Positions 6,338 to 9,639 of a stretch of 9,639 nucleotides of DNA are shown here, in pieces. Source of the DNA: JAFGHJ01 sp964523975 (GTDB lineage Bacteria > Hydrothermota > UBA3072); the NCBI GenBank assembly GCA_964523975.1, contig CAZGBM010000069.1, positions 1 through 9,639 on the forward strand. Direction: 5' to 3'. Below the pieces are notes generated by a model. The model ran no database searches, had not been told where the DNA came from, and worked only from the letters and a program-made list of their open reading frames with translations. The number at the start of each line of letters is the position of its first letter. The stretch's first letter is position 1. The position numbers were made by a program, and so were the translations under genes.

Positions 6338-7366
6338 TCAGTCAAGCCTTATCCGTGGGTCAATTACACAGTAAAGAAAGTCGGAGAAAATATTACCAAG
6401 CATATAAAGAATAGAAGAAAAAACCAGAATCCCCAACATCACAGGATAATCCCTGTCCAGAATAGAGTTATAACCGAGAAGGCCGAAGCCGTGTATGTTA
6501 AAAACTTTTTCGATTAATAAAGAGCCGGAGATGATAATGGAAAAAACGCTTCCAAGTCCGGTGGCGATGGGAATCAGAGAATTACGAAGTGTGTGTTTAA
6601 AAATAACTGTTTTTTCGGACAAACCTTTTGCAAAAGCGGTCCTGACGTAATCTTTGCCGAGGTTTTCAATTAACGAATTTTTCATTAAAATTGTAAGAGA
6701 AGCAAAAGACCCGAGAGTATAACAAAAAACTGGTAGTATCATATGGTAAATATTATCCCACAATTTACCCAATAAAGAGAGGGTCTCGTAATCCATAGAA
6801 TGGATTCCTCCCAGAGGAAAGATATTTAAAAATGAACCTCCTCCCAATAGAACGAGAAGGACAACTCCGGCGACCCATCCCGGGATAGAATATCCTACAA
6901 AAACCAAGGCGGAACTTATAAAGTCGAAAGTTGATCCGTGCTTAATTGCTTTTATTACTCCGAGTGGAATACAAACAAGGTAGGCTAGCAGAAAGCCCGC
7001 GATTCCAAACCGAAGAGAAATAGGGAACCGCTCCTTTATTACGTGCCACACGGGTTTTGAATAAGTGTAGGATTCTCCTAAATCAAATTGTATAACATTG
7101 CCCAACCAGATAAAATAAGAGATATAAAAAGGTTTATCGAAACCGTATATTTTTTTCAGTTTTTCCACCATCTCTTCGGATATTGCCGTACCGTGGGTTC
7201 CGATAGAAGTTCCTCCTCCGCCTTCCATCTGCATCTGTTTATATCGGAGGATTGCCATCTCGACAGGACCGCCGGGAGCAAATCTCGTGATTGTGAAAAC
7301 AATAAACGTAACTCCAAGGAATGTCGGAATTATCATTAAAAGACGGCGGATAAAATAATTAATCAT
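6338..7366 (-). CDS. yejB: peptide ABC transporter permease, YejB type
   Basis: The second channel-forming permease of the importer. Its 342 residues start with the typical YejB N-terminus: FIRRLLMIIPTFLGVTFIVF as first membrane helix, then RFAPGGPVE (28-36). A Gly-rich extracytoplasmic loop (about 45-65) follows, then KIYGFDKPF (72-80). The remaining helices lie at about 115-140, 150-175, 205-230, 265-285 and 310-335. The EAA coupling loop is at about 243-264 (TAFAKGLSEK...HTLRNS). The C-terminus LLGYNSILDRDYPVM ... DPRI matches YejB closely by memory of the E. coli protein. The ATG at 7366 overlaps the yejA stop as TAATG. Its ribosome site GAGAGG (7380-7375) lies inside the last yejA codons, so translation is probably coupled. 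OppB/DppB is the broader family; the YejB assignment is by motif resemblance and synteny with yejE. Confidence 0.92.
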   Translation of the reverse strand: MINYFIRRLLMIIPTFLGVTFIVFTITRFAPGGPVEMAILRYKQMQMEGGGGTSIGTHGTAISEEMVEKLKKIYGFDKPFYISYFIWLGNVIQFDLGESYTYSKPVWHVIKERFPISLRFGIAGFLLAYLVCIPLGVIKAIKHGSTFDFISSALVFVGYSIPGWVAGVVLLVLLGGGSFLNIFPLGGIHSMDYETLSLLGKLWDNIYHMILPVFCYTLGSFASLTILMKNSLIENLGKDYVRTAFAKGLSEKTVIFKHTLRNSLIPIATGLGSVFSIIISGSLLIEKVFNIHGFGLLGYNSILDRDYPVMLGILVFSSILYMLGNIFSDFLYCVIDPRIRLD

Positions 7367-9330
7367 TAATAATGCCTCTCTTTAAATTTTTCCCATGCCT
7401 TAAGCTCATAAGTCCTTCCCGGAAGCAAAATTTCTTTATCTTTGGCTTCCTGTAATTTTCCTTCAAGTTCTGTATCAATCCACCAGAAAGCTATTACAGG
7501 CCAGTAAGGTTTGTAATTTATAAGTCCGTTATAATCCGTCTGCGAGAGGCCGAACTGGGGCATTCCGAATTTATTCCAGTATAATATTTTCATATTATCT
7601 TCATACCAGAGGAGCGCTGTCATATGCTTACTAACAAGTATGGAATCAAGGCTCTGAAGTATTTCTATCCTTTTTTGTAAATCATATTCCTGGTAATATG
7701 AGTCCAGTATTTCGTCAACCTTTTTGTCTTTTAGTCCCCAGATGTTAACGGAACCCTTTGTATCGGCAAATTTCGAGTGGTAAGAAACCTCAGGATTTGG
7801 GAATATCTCAATTGTAAATCGTAGGGATATCATTTTAAAATTAAATTCATCGAGGTCCTTTGAGTTTGTAGCCCATGTAACTCTTTTTAAATTGAGTTTA
7901 ATGCCGACTTTTTTAAAGTCTTCCTGAAGTAATGTTTCTACTCGCGTGTCGTCGGTTCTGTAGATGTTTAATGTAATTTCAAAAACTTTCCCATCTTTAA
8001 CGATATAACCATCATCGTTTAAATTTTTCTGGGAATAACCTGCCTCTTCCAGTAATTTTATTGCTTCTTCCTGATTGTATCTTATCTTTGGGTTGTTTGT
8101 ATTTTCATAAGGAAGTCCGGCAAAATACGAATCCATATATTTGAATTCATTATAGTAAAATTTTTCGAGCATAAGTTTTCTGTTAAAAAGCAAGAATAGG
8201 GCTTTTCTTACTTTCATGTCATTGAAAGGCTCTTCTCTCATATTAAAATAAAGACCGTTTACAAAAGGCAAGTTGATATAAACTCGCTGCTTTATAATAT
8301 GATTATATTTTATCTCATGCATTTTATCCGGAGTATATTCTTCTACCCATTTTTTAATAAGCGGTCTTTCGACAAGGATTATGTCCATATCTCCCTTTTT
8401 GAATTTTTCTCCCATGACTGTTTCCTCAGGGGAAAAACCAAAGTGAATCTTATCGAAATTAAAAAGATATTTATTCAAAGGTTTATTATTCGCCCACCAG
8501 GAAGGATTTCTGTTCAATATTATAAATTCATTTGGACTGGCTTTTTCAAAAATATATGGCCCTGAACCCATAATCATCTTATTGTTATAATCTTTCATAT
8601 AATCAGTTGGTTTGATTCTCCCTATGATGTGTTCTGGCAGAACAAAAAAATCTTCCGCACTGATATTAAAAAAAACCCTCCAGGAAGGCTCGACGGGCTG
8701 GATTATCACAATCTCTTTAGAAAGAGCAACTGGGCGTTTGAACTTCAGAAACATTCCCTGCCATATAGGTTCCTTTAGATCGTCATGTACAACAAGATCC
8801 CATGTAGCAACAATATCAAAAGCAGTAACCGATGTGCCGTCCTGCCATTTGGCTTCCGGATTTATATGAAAAAAGTAAGTTTTCTTATCCGTAGTTATAC
8901 ACCATTTATCCGCAAGAGAAGGGAGATATTCAAGTGTTACGGGATCTATTTTAAGAAGGGTCTCATATATAAGAGATCTTAAGATTGCGTTTAAAAGATA
9001 TGTCCAATTTTGGCCATAGGTTCTTAAAGTTGCAGGATAGCCAAAACAACCGAGATTTAGCGTGCCCCCTTTTTTTGCGTTTTTGTCACCAAGGATGATA
9101 TCAGTAGTGTTTGTTGTCCATTTAATTGACTTGATAATACTATCAACCTGTTCTTCCGTTAAATCTTTCGAGCCGTATTTTTGCATTAATTCTTCTTCGT
9201 TTACAACTGTTTTTCGACTTTGCGAAGAAATATTTTTATCGCAGCAGGAAACAAAGAATAAGGCAAAGATTGAAATAGAAAAAACAAAGCGCTTACTTAA
9301 CAATAGCGATTCAACCATCAATTTTTTCAT
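7366..9330 (-). CDS. yejA: extracellular peptide-binding lipoprotein, YejA type (SBP family 5)
   Basis: Captures peptides outside the inner membrane and delivers them to YejB/YejE. The protein has 654 residues; E. coli YejA has about 600. Residues 1-28 form a signal peptide ending FFVS before Cys29-Cys30, a plausible though loose lipobox. A polar segment (about 31-85) with EEELMQKYG and LTEEQ precedes KKGGTLNLG (86-94), the usual start of the binding domain. The family-5 fold runs from about 95 to 620: LPSLADKW (136-143), KWQDGTSVTAFDI (161-173), GSGPYIFEKASPNEF (255-269), NREEPFNDMKVRKAL-like segment (363-377), and the YejA-like tail WNKFGMPQFGLS to AFWWIDT. It is first in the operon, directly before yejB. 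The start is uncertain: no Shine-Dalgarno precedes the ATG at 9330 or the next in-frame ATG at 9318, and a promoter -10 lies only 9-14 nt upstream. The transported ligand is not known. Confidence 0.9.
   Translation of the reverse strand: MKKLMVESLLLSKRFVFSISIFALFFVSCCDKNISSQSRKTVVNEEELMQKYGSKDLTEEQVDSIIKSIKWTTNTTDIILGDKNAKKGGTLNLGCFGYPATLRTYGQNWTYLLNAILRSLIYETLLKIDPVTLEYLPSLADKWCITTDKKTYFFHINPEAKWQDGTSVTAFDIVATWDLVVHDDLKEPIWQGMFLKFKRPVALSKEIVIIQPVEPSWRVFFNISAEDFFVLPEHIIGRIKPTDYMKDYNNKMIMGSGPYIFEKASPNEFIILNRNPSWWANNKPLNKYLFNFDKIHFGFSPEETVMGEKFKKGDMDIILVERPLIKKWVEEYTPDKMHEIKYNHIIKQRVYINLPFVNGLYFNMREEPFNDMKVRKALFLLFNRKLMLEKFYYNEFKYMDSYFAGLPYENTNNPKIRYNQEEAIKLLEEAGYSQKNLNDDGYIVKDGKVFEITLNIYRTDDTRVETLLQEDFKKVGIKLNLKRVTWATNSKDLDEFNFKMISLRFTIEIFPNPEVSYHSKFADTKGSVNIWGLKDKKVDEILDSYYQEYDLQKRIEILQSLDSILVSKHMTALLWYEDNMKILYWNKFGMPQFGLSQTDYNGLINYKPYWPVIAFWWIDTELEGKLQEAKDKEILLPGRTYELKAWEKFKERHY
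7375..7380 (-). promoter_or_regulatory. ribosome binding site of yejB inside the yejA 3' end
   Basis: GAGAGG on the minus strand, formed by the last Glu-Arg codons of yejA, lies 8 nt before the yejB ATG. With the TAATG overlap, it supports coupled translation. Confidence 0.7.
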
Positions 9331-9338
9331 TACGCAAT

Positions 9339-9364
9339 ATTATAACTTTTCGGTAAATCGTCAA
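9339..9364 (-). promoter_or_regulatory. candidate promoter of the yej/opp operon
   Basis: On the minus strand, TTGACG (9364-9359, five of six -35 positions) is followed after 14 nt by a perfect TATAAT (9344-9339). Alternatively it is followed after 16 nt by TAATAT (9342-9337), four of six but better spaced. Either way, transcription should start near 9330-9333, at or next to the annotated ATG. The C-rich tract at 9364-9372 directly touches the -35 box. Confidence 0.55.
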
Positions 9365-9372
9365 CCCATCCC
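9364..9372 (-). repeat. G-rich tract on the minus strand, inverted relative to the others
   Basis: The plus strand reads acccatccc, a perfect reverse complement of gggatgggt at 9543-9551. It shares one base with the operon's -35 box. The pair brackets about 188 bp of repeat material. Confidence 0.5.
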
Positions 9373-9380
9373 TCTTTCTA

Positions 9381-9403
9381 ATTACCACAGAGACACAGAG
9401 TAC
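9381..9403 (+). repeat. CCACAGAG-type intergenic repeat upstream of the yej/opp operon
   Basis: The 19-bp core ccacagagacacagagtac (9385-9403) is the reverse complement of 95-113 with one mismatch. Read in the direction of each gene, both copies end in ...TCTGTGG and precede a TTGAC -35 box by 20 and 18 nt. Function is unknown. Confidence 0.75.
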
Positions 9404-9408
9404 CTAGT

Positions 9409-9421
9409 GCGGCAAAGCCGC
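9409..9421. other. GC-rich hairpin in the repeat cluster
   Basis: GCGGC (9409-9413) and GCCGC (9417-9421) form a perfect 5-bp stem around AAA, in strongly AT-rich surroundings. There is no adjacent T tract on the plus strand, so a terminator is unlikely. It may be part of the repeat unit. Confidence 0.45.
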
Positions 9422-9425
9422 TAAA

Positions 9426-9470
9426 ATGTAAAAATCAAAATGAAAAATGACAAATCAAAATTCAAAAAAA
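9426..9470 (+). repeat. AT-rich internally repetitive unit
   Basis: Variations of AAATCAAAAT and AAAATGA recur two to three times (aaaatcaaaatgaaaaatg, then acaaatcaaaattc). No reading frame of note is present. I recall similar units beside CCACAGAG repeats in other genomes, but that is memory rather than a search. Confidence 0.45.
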
Positions 9471-9471
9471 G

Positions 9472-9584
9472 AATTAGCCACGGATTAACACGGATAAACA
9501 CAGATATAAAAAAATTTAATTGTTTTAAACAAAATAAGATTCGGGATGGGTGGTTGGGTAATCCGTGTACATCTGTGGCCAATT
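9472..9584. repeat. CACGGAT-type repeats as an imperfect inverted pair
   Basis: The left arm 9472-9505 starts aattagccacggattaac and continues acggataaacacagat. The right arm 9560-9584 is a related unit on the opposite strand; its reverse complement starts aattggccacagatgtac and ends acggatt. They match at most positions over about 25 bp, separated by about 54 bp of AT-rich sequence plus a G-rich tract. The pair could fold as a long imperfect hairpin in RNA or single-stranded DNA. Confidence 0.65.
9543..9558 (+). repeat. G-rich tract, copy 3
   Basis: gggatgggtggttggg runs straight into the minus-oriented CACGGAT-type unit at 9560-9584 through TA. It shares the ending TTGGGTAAT with the tract at 9590-9603. 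Confidence 0.55.
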
Positions 9585-9589
9585 AATCT

Positions 9590-9603
9590 GGGGTGGGGTT
9601 GGG
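9590..9603 (+). repeat. G-rich tract, copy 4
   Basis: ggggtggggttggg followed by taat. Like copy 3, it lies 5' of a minus-oriented repeat unit (9621-9639), so the order G-rich tract then inverted unit is itself repeated. Confidence 0.55.
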
Positions 9604-9620
9604 TAATTAAAATCTTTAAA

Positions 9621-9639
9621 AATCTGCGTTTATCTGCGT
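9621..9639 (-). repeat. partial CACGGAT-type repeat at the window edge
   Basis: aatctgcgtttatctgcgt contains two ATCTGCGT units 10 bp apart and resembles the reverse complement of 9472-9505. It is cut by the end of the window, so the cluster continues beyond it. Confidence 0.5.

Noticed and set aside
9062..9424. 120-codon plus-strand reading frame over the start of the binding-protein gene
   Set aside because: It is antisense to a strongly supported conserved gene, runs into repeats, has no ribosome site, and its product shows no domain-like sequence.
9384..9639. CRISPR array or tandem spacer-repeat structure
   Set aside because: The units are of several kinds, diverged, differently oriented and unevenly spaced. 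There are no constant-length repeats with unique spacers and no cas genes.

Overview
The window is AT-rich DNA from a bacterium that is very probably Gram-negative. It encodes two predicted lipoproteins and a YejA/YejB/YejE-type peptide importer, both of which point to a diderm cell. The lineage cannot be fixed from this sequence. The gaps between genes are packed with degenerate short repeats (CCACAGAG-, CACGGAT- and CACGAAT-type) that I associate, from memory only, with genomes of uncultured or candidate-phylum bacteria.

Layout: (1) Positions 1-194 hold a G-rich tract, a CTCTGTGG-type repeat and a good sigma70-like promoter for tkt. (2) Positions 195-2123 (+) encode a full-length single-chain transketolase whose thiamine-diphosphate motif is unusual. 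(3) A bidirectional terminator at 2141-2175 is shared with the convergent gene msrB (2174-2689, -), a lipoprotein methionine sulfoxide reductase B. (4) Positions 2690-3069 are non-coding and mostly repeat debris. (5) Positions 3070-9330 (-) hold a tight five-gene operon read right to left. It contains a YejA-type binding lipoprotein, YejB and YejE permeases, and two separate OppD/OppF ATPases. Junctions are a TAATG overlap, a 13-nt gap, a 1-nt gap and an ATGA overlap. (6) Positions 9331-9639 hold the operon promoter and a second dense repeat cluster that runs off the window.

The five transporter genes together make one complete ATP-driven oligopeptide importer: a lipid-anchored binding protein, a two-permease channel and an ATPase pair with matching C-terminal cysteine clusters. 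Transketolase serves central carbon metabolism, and MsrB repairs oxidised methionines outside the cytoplasm. The three transcription units need not be functionally linked.

I do not see a clear new enzymatic or defence system. The most interesting signal is in the intergenic DNA. A 19-bp CTCTGTGG-type element recurs with one mismatch in the same orientation, 18-20 nt upstream of the -35 box of both recognisable promoters. A diverged relative points the same way toward msrB. G-rich tracts and an imperfect inverted repeat accompany these elements.
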